Source: Pristionchus mayeri | Lineage: Eukaryota; Nematoda; Chromadorea; Rhabditida; Neodiplogasteridae | DNA length: 64,000 nucleotides | Assembly: GCA_036245805.1 (NCBI GenBank) | Contig: BTRK01000005.1 | Coordinates: 12,710,001-12,774,000 of the forward strand | Direction of reading: 5' to 3' | Shown: positions 45,061-56,927 of the stretch, piece by piece | How the letters are laid out: the number at the start of each line of letters is the position of its first letter | Numbering within the stretch: the stretch's first letter is position 1 | Notes under the pieces: generated by a model | Seen by the model: the letters and a program-made list of their open reading frames with translations, nothing else | Databases searched by the model: none | What the model was told of the DNA's origin: nothing | Made by a program: the position numbers and the translations under genes

Positions 45061-48014
45061 GAAATACGTACTCGTTCTCCGTCCGATTTCGTCTGAGTCA
45101 TCACCTTTTGCTCCTGATTGTAAATTTGTTGTGGATGGAGTTCCCCAAGATATTCAACCTCACCAATTCCTCTGTGAGGGATATGTTGACGGTATGAGTA
45201 TTTATAAACCATTGGATGTGAATAAAGAATAACGATCTTGAACGGTTCAGGCTATCCAAACTCGCGAGTGTTCGGTTCGTATTTCGGCGGCATTTTCGAT
45301 GGACACATATATTTCGCGGACGGGAAAACCTACACGGTAATTCATTAAACGTTAATTTCATTATGCTTCTTGCTAATGCAAATTTATGAAATCGAACATC
45401 CACTATTTTCCATTTTTGTTGGTATAGATTGAGAAAAAACGAAATGTCAAAATATTGTCTTACGACTATAGTCTATTTCAGGTTGAGAAACGTGCCAAGT
45501 ATTATGGTCCGGAGGAACATCCTAATGGCTTTCACTCCACGATCCATCGTGACAATTCGGTATTATCAATGATTTTATTGTGCTCAATAATACCTTTTTT
45601 TAAAAATTACATTGATAATATGTTTTAATGCCGACAATTCTTTCCCAGTGGTTCCGCTTTCGCTACCGCGTTTTTTCTCGGACTCCGAAAATAATCGAGA
45701 ACTACCACCAAAGGAACTACCATCATAGTTCGAAGTTTGTTATTTAAAAAAAAACAAGGATTGAGATTACGATAGCTTTCTTTAAATTTCAGATACGAAA
45801 GACAAAAAGAATTTAATGATTCTCGGTCGAGGGACACTCAGGAATCTTCACTCTCCAAGGTGAAGACGTGCACTATGCATCTAAAGGTTATTGCGATTAA
45901 TTTGTGAATCGGACAATATAACCAATTTCAGGCAGATCATGCCCTTTATAATCATATACTAAGCAAGGAAGGACAAAATGATCCGAAAAGGTAAGTCATT
46001 TACGACAACATGTGGCAAGCCCAAAAAACAACATTTCATTTACAACAACATGTGGCAAGTCCAAAAACAACATTTTAATAAGCCACATCACAACTTAATT
46101 GCTCAGAACTCGAGAAGAAATAGTAAGTATGTTCTACACCCATATGAAAGTCATCAACGACATATACGAGAACACAAGTTTCAATGGAGCGGAAGGAATC
46201 AGGTTTTTAGTGAAGCACATATCGGTGAGATATGAGTAATTAATTACGTTATCGTACTTAACCTTCAAGCTTTATTTTTTCTAACCGATTTTGTTGACCA
46301 TCTTACAGAGTCCGACAGAGTGATGGCTTGGTCTGCATTCGTAGAGAACGAAAAGATGCTTAAAAAATATGCAAAATAATTAAGTTTTTGACTTACAGCA
46401 TCCAAAACCACGGAGAATCCCGCGCGGAAATCCCTTAGCAATGACGATAACGCTGTATGCAAAATCGAAGGCGCGAGAGAGGAGGGGAGAGCGGCAGACG
46501 GCATGTGTACGCCCGCTCCTCTCCTCTTTCCTTTCCTTCCTCTGTGTTCTCTGACCATTTACATATACCGCTTCTCTGAATCTACCTGATTTTCAAACTA
46601 TCGTGATTGTCCCTTAGCCCTGTAGAAACTTCAAACGCGTGTATCTCGGCTCAAAGTTGAGCTAGAGACTTCAACTTTCGGATTTGGATTATGGTTCAAG
46701 GATCCTATCCTACGTTATCCTCATATAATCTAAGGGGTTTATCCTACTTTACGCATGAATGTTCTTAAATAGAGGAAGAAAGATCTTTTGTTTAAAAAGT
46801 TAAAAAAAATCATGAATATCGAATCGTAATTACGTTAGGACACATATCGACGTGATTTAATAATTTTATTTGCAGATTGAAACAAAAGACAAGCAGCCTG
46901 TATACTCTTTCAATCCATTTAACTTTCTTAAGAAGATGGTTAAATGCAATGATGAGGTGATTGTACGAAATTGGAATATTGGACATAACTTAATTATTTC
47001 ATTGTAGGAGAATTACAAGAAAGGCATGCAATACTTAAGAAGTTTCGCTCAATAAAATCAATCGGCATTCTGCCTGTCTTATGTGTTCACCTATACATGC
47101 TTCGAAGGGCTTTTGGGATGTGCGTATCGCGCTCTCCCTGACATGCGTGAGTTTATGCGAATTCGAAGTTTGTCCAATCTTTAGCGCACACTTCAGTACG
47201 TGCTAATCGCCTTGGCCATGTGCGTGCGCGGCTTGCGCGGCTTGCGCGGCTTGATTTTTCGGGAAGAATATTGTTTTTCACTATTCGAACCTATTATTTT
47301 CGAATTCTCCGTAACATTTCGCATCTGAAGGAGTATTCATTCATATTTTAATAAAACGAAATCAATATTTTGAATTTTGTAATTCTTCAACCTACCGTAA
47401 TCCCAGTTTGCGATACTCTCGCTATCGTAAACTGAGATTACTGTAGGTTGCACAAATACCGCATTCAAAATATTGATTTATATATATAAATATATGTTTT
47501 AAAATATGAATGAATAGTCCTTCCGATGCGAAATGTTACGGATAATTCGAAAATAATAGGTTCGAATCGTGGAAAATAATATTCTTCCTGCAAAATCAAT
47601 CTGCGCAAGCCGCGCTCCGCCGCGCACGCACATGACCAAGGCGATTAGCACGTACTGTATTAGCGAAACTTAACAAAAAAGGCAAGATTTGTATATTAGG
47701 AGTTCTTACATTTACACAAATTGCAGCATTGCGTCAAGGAGTGTGCAGTGGTTTCTCATTCTTCGGGGGTTCTCTGAATACCGGACTCGTCACACTAAGC
47801 GCACGTGGTGGGCGAATGTGCATGTAACATGTTTAAATTGGACTGAAATTTTGAATAGTAGTATTTGGAGTCATAATATCCGATCAAAGAACATATAGCA
47901 ATGATAAAAAACAAGTGAAAACACTCTTTAGGAGCAAGATTACGACCTCGAATCACGCAAAAGATATTTGCTCATGAAATCGGACATTCACTCGGCGCGC
48001 AACATGACGAACTG
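45061..48014 (+). pseudogene. ADAM10/Kuzbanian-like metalloprotease, truncated and with an in-frame stop
   Basis: Exons 45061-45191, 45251-45336, 45482-45559, 45793-45886, 45932-45990, 46107-46224, 46876-46956, 47008-47146, 47727-47807 and 47932-48014 follow the ADAM10 order. Prodomain: GGIFDGHIYFADGKTYT, then FHSTIHRD. Start of the catalytic domain: KTCTMHLKADHALYNHI, TREEIVSMFYTHMKVINDIY, CLSYVFTYTCFEGLLGCAY, SLNTGLVTL. Zinc site: FAHEIGHSLGAQHD, complete with three His and Glu. These are membrane sheddases (Notch and others). Nearly all joins are in phase. However, codon 47053-47055 is TAA in the middle of exon 47008-47146, the exon near 45650-45730 cannot be joined in frame, and no disintegrin, Cys-rich or transmembrane exon is found downstream. 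Most likely a recent pseudogene. Confidence 0.85.
47191..47658. mobile_element. Palindromic MITE inside the ADAM10-like gene
   Basis: CAGTACGTGCTAATCGCCTT at the left end pairs with AAGGCGATTAGCACGTACTG at the right; the arms stay complementary for about 200 bases to a short centre near 47425 that has its own TACCGTAATC/GATTACTGTA hairpin. It sits in the intron between exons 47008-47146 and 47727-47807. Flanks TTTAGCGCACACTT and TATTAGCGAAACTT are similar, but do not give a clean target duplication. Confidence 0.88.
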
Positions 48015-49389
48015 GTAAGAACGTAATATTTACGAAAAAAACCTAACTGCAGTATAAACCATATTTATAAATATTTTTTTTACAAAATCTGATAATGCAT
48101 TGCATCTAGTTGTCTCGTTGCGTGATGGCTCCGTATATTGAACCTTTTTTCCAACAATTGTAAAAGATTTTCGGCTCAGCGACAAAACAATCGAAGGCAT
48201 ATCAGCAGTCGTCGAATCTATTCAGCGGTTTTGCTTTTTATTTTGGATTTTGTCTTAGAACATTGTGACAAATATTCATTTTTGCTTTTAAAGAAATGAA
48301 AACCCCATATGTTTGTTGTTTCAAGGAAGAAGGCAAGCATGTCTTTATTTGAACGTACCTTCTTAAAGACAAGGAAGTGTTGCTTAGAGTGTAAGTTTTC
48401 AAGATTATATTAAAAATATCCTTAATTTACAGAATGCTGCCATTATGCCGCTCATTCCAACCTTCTAAATATTTTCCAGTATCAATCCTCTTACTATACA
48501 TTTCGAATGTATTGTACATGGTTAACCCCGGCGTGAAACCGGTTTCGGATTTATTAATTTTCTTAGAACAGAGTTTCATTCAATAAAAATATTATTCGAC
48601 ATTGCGAAGTTCCGTCAATATGCTACCCCTGGAATGAAATATTTCACTGCTTGCTATCACGACTCCACACAAGTCGGAGAATGTGTCGATTATGGTATGA
48701 AACAAACACAAAATTTACCCTATTTCGTTTTCTTTTGTATTCAAATTTCAGAATTGTGAATTATGGATTCTTTGATGAACATACTATCGATATTGAATGA
48801 CGCATAATCAATTATATCGATTAAAACGTTGTTCACCGTGCAAATCTAGCGGATTGCACAAGTAGATAAAAAAAATGAAAAAAAATATATTCGAAATTGT
48901 ATCGATTCCACTGGGTGGCCGTTCTGATTTCGCTACATGTATCAGGCTGGAAAGAAAGTAATTGTAGATTTTCAAATTTTCGATTATGTTATACCCCCGT
49001 CCTTTGTTGCAGAATAATTATCAAATTGTTATATATGTTCGTTGAGTGCTTGGTTACTCTTTCCATTGCACATTAGTTCAATCCAATTCTATCCAATTCT
49101 ATTGGTATTGAAGCCACAGGACGAAGTTATAATTACAACAATGGAGAGTTCAACTGATTAGGTTTTGGCCCAGCAATTCATGAAGAGCTATGATCTTGCA
49201 AATTTTATGTCATCTGCGAAAAGTACGACATACATAAACCATACTCTTTATTCGTGTGCTTTGTGTGAGAGAGCCGTAGTTCAATGTACAAATCGTACAC
49301 TTTCGCACGCTCTCGAGTGCAATGAAATTGCACCAGGCGCTAAGTGATTGCCCAGTTCATAAGTTGAGTTTCGCACGCAACGTGAATCT
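48015..49389. other. No confident gene; possible orphan exons
   Basis: A small open segment follows ATTTACAG at about 48433 (NAAIMPL), placed where an ADAM Met-turn exon might be. Another open segment, about 48570-48694, reads FRQYATPGMKYFTACYHDST then QVGECVDY before GTATG. Neither matches an ADAM10 disintegrin exon convincingly. The rest is AT-rich. Confidence 0.3.
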
Positions 49390-49873
49390 TCAAGTCAATT
49401 GAGTTGTCGCAAGGTTGTTCAACGAAAAAACACATTTCATCAAATAAAATTTCACAACCACAACACAAATATCATTAGAACAACTGAGATCTGCAATCGA
49501 CGTCGCCTTGTGTAGTTGTTTCGAGTGACATAAATGGTTCGATTTTCTAAATGTGGTTGCTGTTTCATACGTTTTAGTTACAATCTCACATTCATTTCTT
49601 TGTGTGATTTCGCTGATGCTTCTCTCCACACCATATTTCCATCTCCACACCTCCATATCTCCCTCCGCAAGCGAATCATCAACCGTGAAGCAACCTCCTG
49701 TTACACCGCCCGAAACATTATGCCAATAACAGAAATCTCCCATGCATATCTGAGTATGCAGTTTGCTCTGGAATTTCTTATTCACAGTCATAACAATTTT
49801 CGCATACCAGCGGATACGTGTAACATGCTACTTGTGTACGAGTGCTATTGATTCCTTTTTGTTGTAGTTGCAT
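49390..49873 (-). CDS. Small Cys-rich protein, divergent member of the local family (M1)
   Basis: Exon 49808-49873 (22 codons from an ATG) joins in phase 0 to exon 49390-49767 across a 40-base intron (GTATGCG...TTCCAG), giving 147 residues. The reading VACYTYPL, QICMGDFCYWHNVSGGVTGG, C and near the end LSCSNDIC shows the C-x-G-D-x-C ... G-C ... C-x-x-x-x-C spacing shared with neighbours M2 and M5, which have signal peptides. No signal peptide is visible at this ATG, so an upstream exon may be missing. The function is unknown; related nematode proteins are small, extracellular and disulphide-bonded. It is the least similar member. Confidence 0.5.
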
Positions 49874-50048
49874 TGCGCGGTCAACACAATTCTACAAGTC
49901 TATCGATTTTTTGGTATTTTATGTAGTGTTTCACTTGATCTACACAGTTTGCGTGGAATTCGGAAGAGATGAGAGCAGTCCAAGTATTTTTGATTTGCAC
50001 TTCTTGATATGTTTGTTGGATAGCGATCAGGTTAGCTTGCAGCCTTAA

Positions 50049-50405
50049 ATAAGGAGTGTCAGCAAAGTTTAACTTTTAACGCTGTTATAAGAATGGTCTA
50101 GCTTTGCACATCCGCAAGATATTCTGAAAATTCCACACTAATACCTCTATTTTGAGCCGAGTTATTTCATTAGTTGGCAGAGTACCAAGGAGTCTTTTAG
50201 GGAAGGGAAATGCGCGAATTCAAATATCTGGAAGATTTGTCAAAAACTGGTGGGAATCGAACCCGCAAAATTCCGATCGCGAGCTATGCACTGAGCTATG
50301 CAACCGATGTTTGTCTTCCTCCTAGCTCGCGCTATGATCTTTGGAGGGTTGGGCTAGGTCATGGTTATGACAGAGTCAAAGTTCAATTTTGCTGACACTC
50401 CTTCT
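50049..50405. mobile_element. TTAA-flanked 357-bp element with tRNA-like boxes (copy 1)
   Basis: Bounded by TTAA at 50045-50048 and 50406-50409. Terminal inverted repeats: AAGGAGTGTCAGCAAAGTTT at the left, and the complement of AATTTTGCTGACACTCCTT at the right. In the minus sense it contains ATAGCTCAGTGCATAGCTC and GGGTTCGATTCCCACCAG, which resemble tRNA A and B boxes. The same arrangement occurs at 63527-63879. The right TTAA overlaps the stop codon of gene M2. Confidence 0.75.
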
Positions 50406-53190
50406 TTAAAATTCGGCATATTTGCAAATCCAATAACGCAACGTACGAAACAAACTGCATCTCTGTTGAGGCATCCGTGCATTTTGCTGTATCTCTAAGT
50501 GAGTTTTCGTTACCAAGTTTACGAAAATGCGCCCACTTGTGATCCGATTGTGAAATACTGCAGGAAATTCCTGTGCACTCCGATGATTTCTGAGTGTTTT
50601 GTTAAATAAATGCAATTTTCAGAAATCTTACATTCGTGAAACAAGTGATGCCCGGTTGTTTGTTGTCGGATGTTATGTTGAATAATTTAGGATTGTGGTA
50701 ATTGCACCTTTCTTCTCTGAAATGGAAACAAAATAATTCGGAAAATGTAGCATATATTGACTTGCACGCGCACAACATTCCCGCCACGGCTTGGGTGAAT
50801 CCGAAACATCCGGTTCGATTAGAAAACACCACGTTGGTCCCACATCCCTGAACTGAATAGATTCACAAATCAAAAAAAGTAAATAGGTACTTGAAAATCG
50901 TTTCCTTTGTCCTCAATTGTATCATATGAATACCTTCTGACAAAACACTTACCATATTCCTGACAGAGCCTCCGTAGATGAATGACAGACACACGTCCCC
51001 CGTACATGTATCACTGTGTTTGTATAATAATGGAATACGGGCAAAACAATATTTAGAGCTAGTATCTTCAATCAATCAATCAATCAATTTATTAAATCAG
51101 GCATTAGATGCTCAGATGAGGATGGGCCGATATTCTTCATAGGGTGCACTCCACCAGTGTCTGCCAATAGCTCGGGATAGGTCGTCTCTCCAGCGTGCCC
51201 GTAGCTTCCCAGGAGGACGATTCCTGTTGTACGGCGTCCAGACTGTAGTTGCGCGAGCCCACTCATTCAGATCCTTTTGCCTAATCTTGAGAGCCCAGCG
51301 CGCTTTTCGTTTCAGTCCCTCCTGTATCCAGTCTAGCAGCTTCGTAATATCCCGAACACGCTCATTCCTCCAACGATCTCTCAGCGTAATTCCCAGTAGC
51401 TTACGCTCCATCTTCCGCTGAGTCACACTTAAACGCTCCTTTTCGCTCGATCGCAGCGCCCAAACTTCCCATCCGTAGAGTACAGTACTTGTTACGCAGC
51501 TTTCGAAGAGCCGTCTCCTAATCTTCATGGGAAGAAGACGTGACGATAGAAGATGAGATAACTTGCTCCATGCATACAAGTCTAACCGAATCCGATGCTC
51601 AATCTCGTCGGAATGATCTAGGGGAAGACTGATTCTCCCTCCGAGATAGGTTGCACTTTCGACGAAATCGAATCGCATGTTATTGATGACGATTGGATTG
51701 CGGGTAGAACTGCATGAGGAAAGTAGGTTGGTCTTTGTTGCATTCACCTCGAGACCAACTCTACTGCAATCAGTTTCTTCATCATTCTTTCCAATTCCGG
51801 GCGAGATTTTGCAACGAGAGCCACATCGTCAGCGTATTCCAGGCGGCAAAGATTTCTTCCGTCTATTCGAATCCCGTCGTTCTCCCAGTCAATGTCGTTC
51901 ATGGCTAAGCGTAAAACTGCGTTGAAGAGGCGAGGGGAGAGAGTATCTCCTTGTCTGACACCTCTTTTCACAGTCACTGGAACGAGCTCGTCGTTAACTC
52001 TAATGAGTGTAGAGGAGGACTCGTAGAGATGACGTAGGAGGTTGACGAGGTTGGGATGGGCTCCGAAGGAGAAGAGGGCGTTCCAGCATGCATTAAACTC
52101 AACGCAGTCGAAGGCCTTGCGGAAGTCGACAAACGCTAAGTAGATAGGGATACCGTACTCGTGGGCTCTTTCTGCTACCTGCTTGATAGCATGAAGGTTA
52201 TCGAGGGTGCTGAATCCGCGACGAAAACCGGTTTGGGTCGTCGATTCTCTTCAAACACTTGCTCGAATCTTCTCAAAATCACCCTTGTCATCGTCTTGAG
52301 AGTGACGGTGAGGAGCGAAATGGGGCGGAAATTGCTGATGTTCTTTGGGTCTCAATTCGTGTGCAACAATGAGACGATTGCTTCTGTCAAGTTGCTTGGA
52401 ACTGCGTCTCCGGCAACCAGTCGATTGAGCAGATCAGCGATGTCTGGGGCCAAGTGATCTCTGGCGAGGAAGAGCATCTCAGGGAGAATCCCATCCGAAC
52501 CAGGGGAATGGCCGCATTTCAGGAGAGACATCGCATGCCTGATCTCATCGGATTGGAAGGGCGGCAATGGATCTAGAGCGGGAGGGGGCACAGTGAGAGG
52601 AAGCTGTATTCCTGGGGTGTAGAGGCCATCGTAGAAGGTCTTCACAGCTGTCTTGGTTGCTGATTGAGAGAGTGCACCAGAGACAGGGTCGGGAACGAGA
52701 AGACGCTGCATCGACGACTGAAGGGACAGCATACACTTTACAATACTCCCTCCCATTATTGCTGCTTGCCGTGCTTGTTCCTCCTTCCGTCTCCTGATGT
52801 CCGCTATGAGACTCGCACGAGCTGCTTTGCATGCGACGGAATAGGCGACAGTTCCTTGCGAGTTGGATTGCAATTGATGTCGCGTGGCAAGAAGGTTCTT
52901 CGTTGCGGCCGAGATCCAGGGTGGGGAGCGGCGCTTCATCCAACAGTTTACTGCCGCGGTCTCAGTGAAAGCCTTGATCTTGTAGTAGGCATTATTCGGG
53001 ATTAATTAATCCCGAATAAGTTATTGGCTTTTATTCCGACAACATCAGCGAATCTGTCAGTAAAGTAAATGGGATACTAATGTTTGAAGCCAACTCACAA
53101 TTCGTTATGCATTACCCATTTGACGCAAGTGACGGCGGAACAAATATTGAGTATTGATAAGAAGCAGAGTATTCCCACAATATGAGACAT
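50406..53190 (-). CDS. Secreted Cys-rich protein (M2), six exons, intron 1 hosts a LINE
   Basis: Exons 53099-53190, 50953-51013, 50762-50847, 50632-50716, 50514-50589 and 50406-50494 join with every phase matching. Exon 1 starts at an ATG and gives a signal peptide (MSHIVGILCFLSILNICSA). The first module reads DTCTGDVCLSFIYGGSVRNM, GCGTNVVFSNRTGCFGF, then LCACKEERCNYHNP and ITCFTN. A second, shorter Cys module follows (SECTGISCSI; RCSLFRTLRYWICKYAEF). The C-G-D-C / G-C / C-x-C-x4-C-N pattern is typical of nematode-specific secreted or GPI-linked disulphide modules; I do not assign a Pfam family. Intron 1 is about 2.1 kb because a LINE in the same orientation sits in it. The stop lies next to the TTAA-flanked element. 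Confidence 0.72.
51068..52992 (-). mobile_element. RTE-like non-LTR retrotransposon in intron 1 of M2, 5'-truncated and frameshifted
   Basis: Minus-strand pieces in order: pre-RT and N-terminal RT region (52939-52352: PPFQSDEIRHAMSLLKCGHS, PGSDGILPEML); the central RT with LAFVDFRKAFD, GVRQGDTLSPRLFNAVL and LEYADDVALVA (about 52250-51744); and the C-terminal region (51747-51112: LYGWEVWALRSSEKERL; WTPYNRNRPPGKLRARWRDD). Frame breaks between pieces and the lack of an endonuclease domain show it is dead. The 3' end is a (TTGA)n tail (51069-51091 on the plus strand as TCAATCAATCAA). It is a different copy from the one at 38487. Confidence 0.88.
52993..53018. other. 26-base perfect palindrome at the LINE 5' edge
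   Basis: TATTCGGGATTAA is followed directly by its complement TTAATCCCGAATA. It lies exactly where the retroelement similarity ends and intron 1 of M2 resumes. It may be a by-product of 5' end joining during insertion. Confidence 0.8.
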
Positions 53191-53539
53191 TTCTGCAGCT
53201 ACAGCGGATGGTATGTACAATGAGGCCTTAGTAGGAAGTACTTCATTCGTACGAGAACATTAGCCCTTTTTTTCGCAATGACCATTAAAGTAAATACAAT
53301 TATTGCGCCGAAATGATCAAGTGTGATGAGTTCATGAAGACGACCGAGTCAAGAATACACATTTCATCACTCTCAACACATTAACTAGAATTGCCTAACA
53401 TAAGCATTAACTTGAGATAAGTTTGCCTAAGTTAAGGTCCAAGTTAGGTAATGCTATAACCTTTGCAATATACATTCCATTAACCGCGCATGATAAAATC
53501 GAATATCCAACCATAGATAAAATTCACGTATGCAAAAAA

Positions 53540-53696
53540 TTTAGTATTTTGGAAATTACTCCTGTCTTTTCTGAAATGAAAGGCAAATGTTTCTGAAAAG
53601 TAATTGTTACTGGCTTGCGCATAACATTCCCTCTACTGCCTGAGTGAATCCAAAACATCCGACTATATTAGAGAAAATTATGTTTTGTCCACAGCC
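53540..53696 (-). pseudogene. Cys-rich family remnant (M3)
   Basis: After an AATTTAG acceptor the minus strand reads GCGQNIIFSN, VGCFGFTQAVEGMLCAS, equivalent to M2 exon 50762-50847. The next exon has decayed: the position of CNYHNP reads AGTAATTTCCAAAATAC, losing the Cys. A fold-back element begins 20 bases upstream, and no exon A or signal-peptide exon follows. Confidence 0.72.
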
Positions 53697-53715
53697 CTAA
53701 ATTGAATTGGTGCAT

Positions 53716-54757
53716 ATCACGGATCTTCTGTAAGATTGCAGGAACCCATGCGACAGGTAAAAAAAATTATCCCCAATTCTGTTGATACAAGTCGCACTAG
53801 GCATTGTGAGGGCGAGGAGGAAGTATTTCCACTCAGATTTGCGAAATTTGCATGTTGGACGGAGTTATGACGTACAGCGTTGGAGGGTCGAATTTCGGTA
53901 AAATTTTGACCTACAGGGAGCGATTTTTTCCAATCGATGCGTAATGAGCTAATCTACATGTTTGTTCTTTTACAATACGCGCGAAAGTTCCATCTTCCAT
54001 GAGTAATTCTCAAAAACCGTTTTTACGTCCATAATATGCAAATTATCTCGCTCAATACCCACCTACAATACGATTTTTATCTTTGATTCTGATTCCCCAT
54101 AGTCGATTTGAGTTACGTACATTTTTCATTGGTCATAACTCGTTGCTCTTCATGCCGCCACTCAGTAGGGAGAACTTGGACTAATTTTTTGATGTAAATA
54201 CCTTTCGGTGTGTATCTCGGCCAGAATATATGCAAATTAACATTCTAGTGACATCATTCGACTGCTCTCGATGTGCTCCACAACATTGATTCAAAGGAGC
54301 GCAGTGAGAGAATCTGGGATTGGAATGGTTCGATTACACGTGTATGTAACTCAATTCGACTATGGGGAATCAGATTCAAATATAAAAATCGTATTGTAGG
54401 TGGGTATTGAGCGAGATAATTTGCATATTATGGACGTAAAAACGGTTTTTTGAGAATTACTCATGGAAGATGGAACTTTCGCTCGTATTGTAACAAACAT
54501 GTAGATTAGCTCATTACGCGTCGATTGGAAAAAAAATCGCTCCCTGTAGGTCAAAATTTGACCGAAATACGACCCTCCAACGCTGTACGTCATAACTCCG
54601 CCCAACATGCAAATGCCGCAAATCTGAGTGGAAATACTTTCTCCTCGCCCTCACAATGCCTTGTCCGACTTGTCTCAACAGAATCGGGGATCAATTTTTT
54701 TACCTTTTGCAAATGGTTAACGTTTTCATACATTTTTACAGGAGATCCGTGATATAC
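53716..54757. mobile_element. Fold-back element, about 1.04 kb
   Basis: ATATCACGGATC at the left and GATCCGTGATAT at the right are inverted ends. Long inner arms pair around 54230 (GGAGTTATGACGTACAGCG at 53861 against CGCTGTACGTCATAACTCC at about 54581). The arms differ by scattered substitutions. It directly adjoins the M3 remnant, so it may have interrupted that gene's intron. Confidence 0.88.
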
Positions 54758-55879
54758 TTATGTTACTCCGATGCTTGAAAATCAATTTTTTCCTTCAATA
54801 TTTATAACTCTGGAGTTTCTCAGCATTATCCGAATGGAGGAAACATTAATTATTGGCAAGAAGTAGAATGTTCTGACCAAGGTAACATTTTTTTTCAATT
54901 CGTTATCACTGGAATGTTCAATTCTGCTCTTACTGGTGTTTGCTCACATCAAGTGAACACGTTTCGTCCGGAATTTTTCCCTTGAAGGAGGAGTCTCAGC
55001 AAACGCGCACGGGAAGAGAAAATAGAGGGTCATTCTCTCGCACTCGCGCTCTCATTCCCTGAGCTTTTCCCCTGATGACCACGGCTGGCAATCTGCCAAA
55101 TTGCGATGACTCAGTTCAGAGCAGAGATAAACACGTGAAAATTTCAGAATCTCTTATCATTGGGGAAAGCTAGGTGATGTTTTGGCATGATTAAAATGAA
55201 ATTGTCTAATTTTTAGCTTTGCTTTTGCTCTTCATTTAACCGACAATTTATGTTGGTAGAGAAACAGCATTTAACAAAGGTCTAAAACATTTTCCTCTTT
55301 TAAATTTTTCACTTTCTCTTTAACGTATGTTTTTTTAGACCATTTAAAAATTAGTCAAATCTTCTATCGGCTTTTCCATTCTAGTTTCCTTTCATTTTCC
55401 CAGTCTTTCTGGGAGATACCTTCACACATTCCATGCAGTAAAGCCCGGACCAAGTTATATCGAATCCTGAGACCCAACATATTTCTAGTCGCCAACCTTC
55501 CTACGTTCTTACATGGGCTCCGCGATAACGCGCCATTGAGTGGGAATGTTAATTTCCGAGTATTCCAACGCCCTTTTCAGTCCTTTCCCACATAAAAGTG
55601 AAGTTTGTCCGTTCCACTCTGAGCTATGACCAACTATGAAAATTATGAGAGATTCGTGTAAACATATTATCGACTAAGCCCTATAAATCTTTTTTTTCAC
55701 TATTATCCTCGAACATGAGAGTTATAAAAATGCTTAATTCCGCTTCTAGTATTCGCGCTCAGAGCCATTACTCTCTCTGGTATATATCAATTCAACGCAG
55801 TTGGACGGTCGTTTCGAAGATAACATCTTTTTTGTGCAGCATTTATCGGGTATGTTGCAATTTCTCACTTCTGCTCGGA
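54758..55879. other. Mostly featureless; one possible orphan plus-strand exon
   Basis: 54824-54881 is open between TTTCTCAG and G/GTAACAT and reads HYPNGGNINYWQEVECSDQ. It could be an exon of a secreted protein, but no partner exon was found. The remainder shows only short frames and AT-rich DNA. Confidence 0.25.
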
Positions 55880-56927
55880 TTGCTCAATACTACAGGCAAA
55901 ATCCTGTGCACTCCGACGGTGTCTGGGGGCCCTGTTCAATAAATAAAACATTCTGAAATCTTACATTCGCGCAACACGGGATTTTCGGTTGTATTTCAGA
56001 GGTTATGATAAACAATTCGGGATCGTAGCACTTCTCTTCTCTGGAATGAAAAAAAATGATTAAAGTAAAATTAATCGGTTGTTACTTCCATGAACATATC
56101 ATTCCCTCAACAGCCTGAGTGAATCCGAAACATCCGGTTCGATTAGAAAACATTATATTTGTTCCACATCTCTGAATTGAATTGCTGATAAAATCTAATA
56201 ATTGGGTGCTTGGAAATCGTGTAATTCCCCCCTGGTTGTTTTTCTTCTGATAACTCCTGTCGATTCTCTCCTCATAAGTCTGACGGAGCCACCGTAGATG
56301 AAAGATAAACACACGCCCCCCGTGCATGTGTCCCTGAAACACGAGTTTGGAAATAACATATCCAGTGGGAAAAATTCGTTTATAATTATGCCCTTTGTAT
56401 TGTATACACAAAACGTGAGTCAGCACATATTAATAGGATAAAATGAGACTTTCATAAATACTGGCCCAGAAGTGTTAGGCATATGTTCCTAGATTACGGG
56501 ACTCCATTTACGTTGCCCCTCAATTGAATGTTATAACTTCAATAATACAAAGGAAAAGTTCATCTGTTAGTTTTGATAGCAATTGAATCTAGTGAGTGAT
56601 GCAGAAATGATGAATATCCATGTGAATAATAATGTTTTGTGAAGAAACATCACTTCAGCCATCCAGCATGGAAAAATTTATGTAGTTGGGAAGTGAGTCC
56701 TTACTAGGAAGTACTTCCGGTCAGGTGGCTACTTCTTTCGCACGAGAGTAATAGTATATTTTCACAAAAAAGCGATACAATTACCTCGCCGAACTGATCA
56801 GATGTGGCGAGTCCATGAAAACAAATCAGTCACTGATAAACATTTCATAGCACCCTGTGCTTACATTGATATGTTTCATCATCATGTTAATAAATAATAT
56901 GCATACAACAATAATTGGAAATTGCAT
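55880..56927 (-). pseudogene. Cys-rich family pseudogene (M4)
   Basis: An ATG at 56927 starts a signal-peptide-like exon (MQFPIIVVCILFI). Exon A near 56285-56335 reads DTCTGGVCLSFIYGGSVRLM, but the expected GT donor after ATG is AGGAGAG. Exon B (about 56085-56175) reads RCGTNIMFSNRTGCFGF and ICSWK, where the second Cys of C-x-C is Trp. The third exon (EEKCYDPELF; CCAN) remains recognisable. The fourth reads SECTGFCL and then stops. The lost donor, the replaced Cys, phase mismatch after exon 1 and the early stop mark it as dead. Confidence 0.75.

Noticed and set aside
46265..46558. 97-aa minus frame in a metalloprotease intron
   Set aside because: Basic, low-complexity translation of a GC-rich intron patch; no splice partners.
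48570..48694. Disintegrin or Cys-rich exon of the ADAM10-like gene
   Set aside because: The reading has only two cysteines and no ADAM10 spacing; three frames were tried and none matched the disintegrin pattern.
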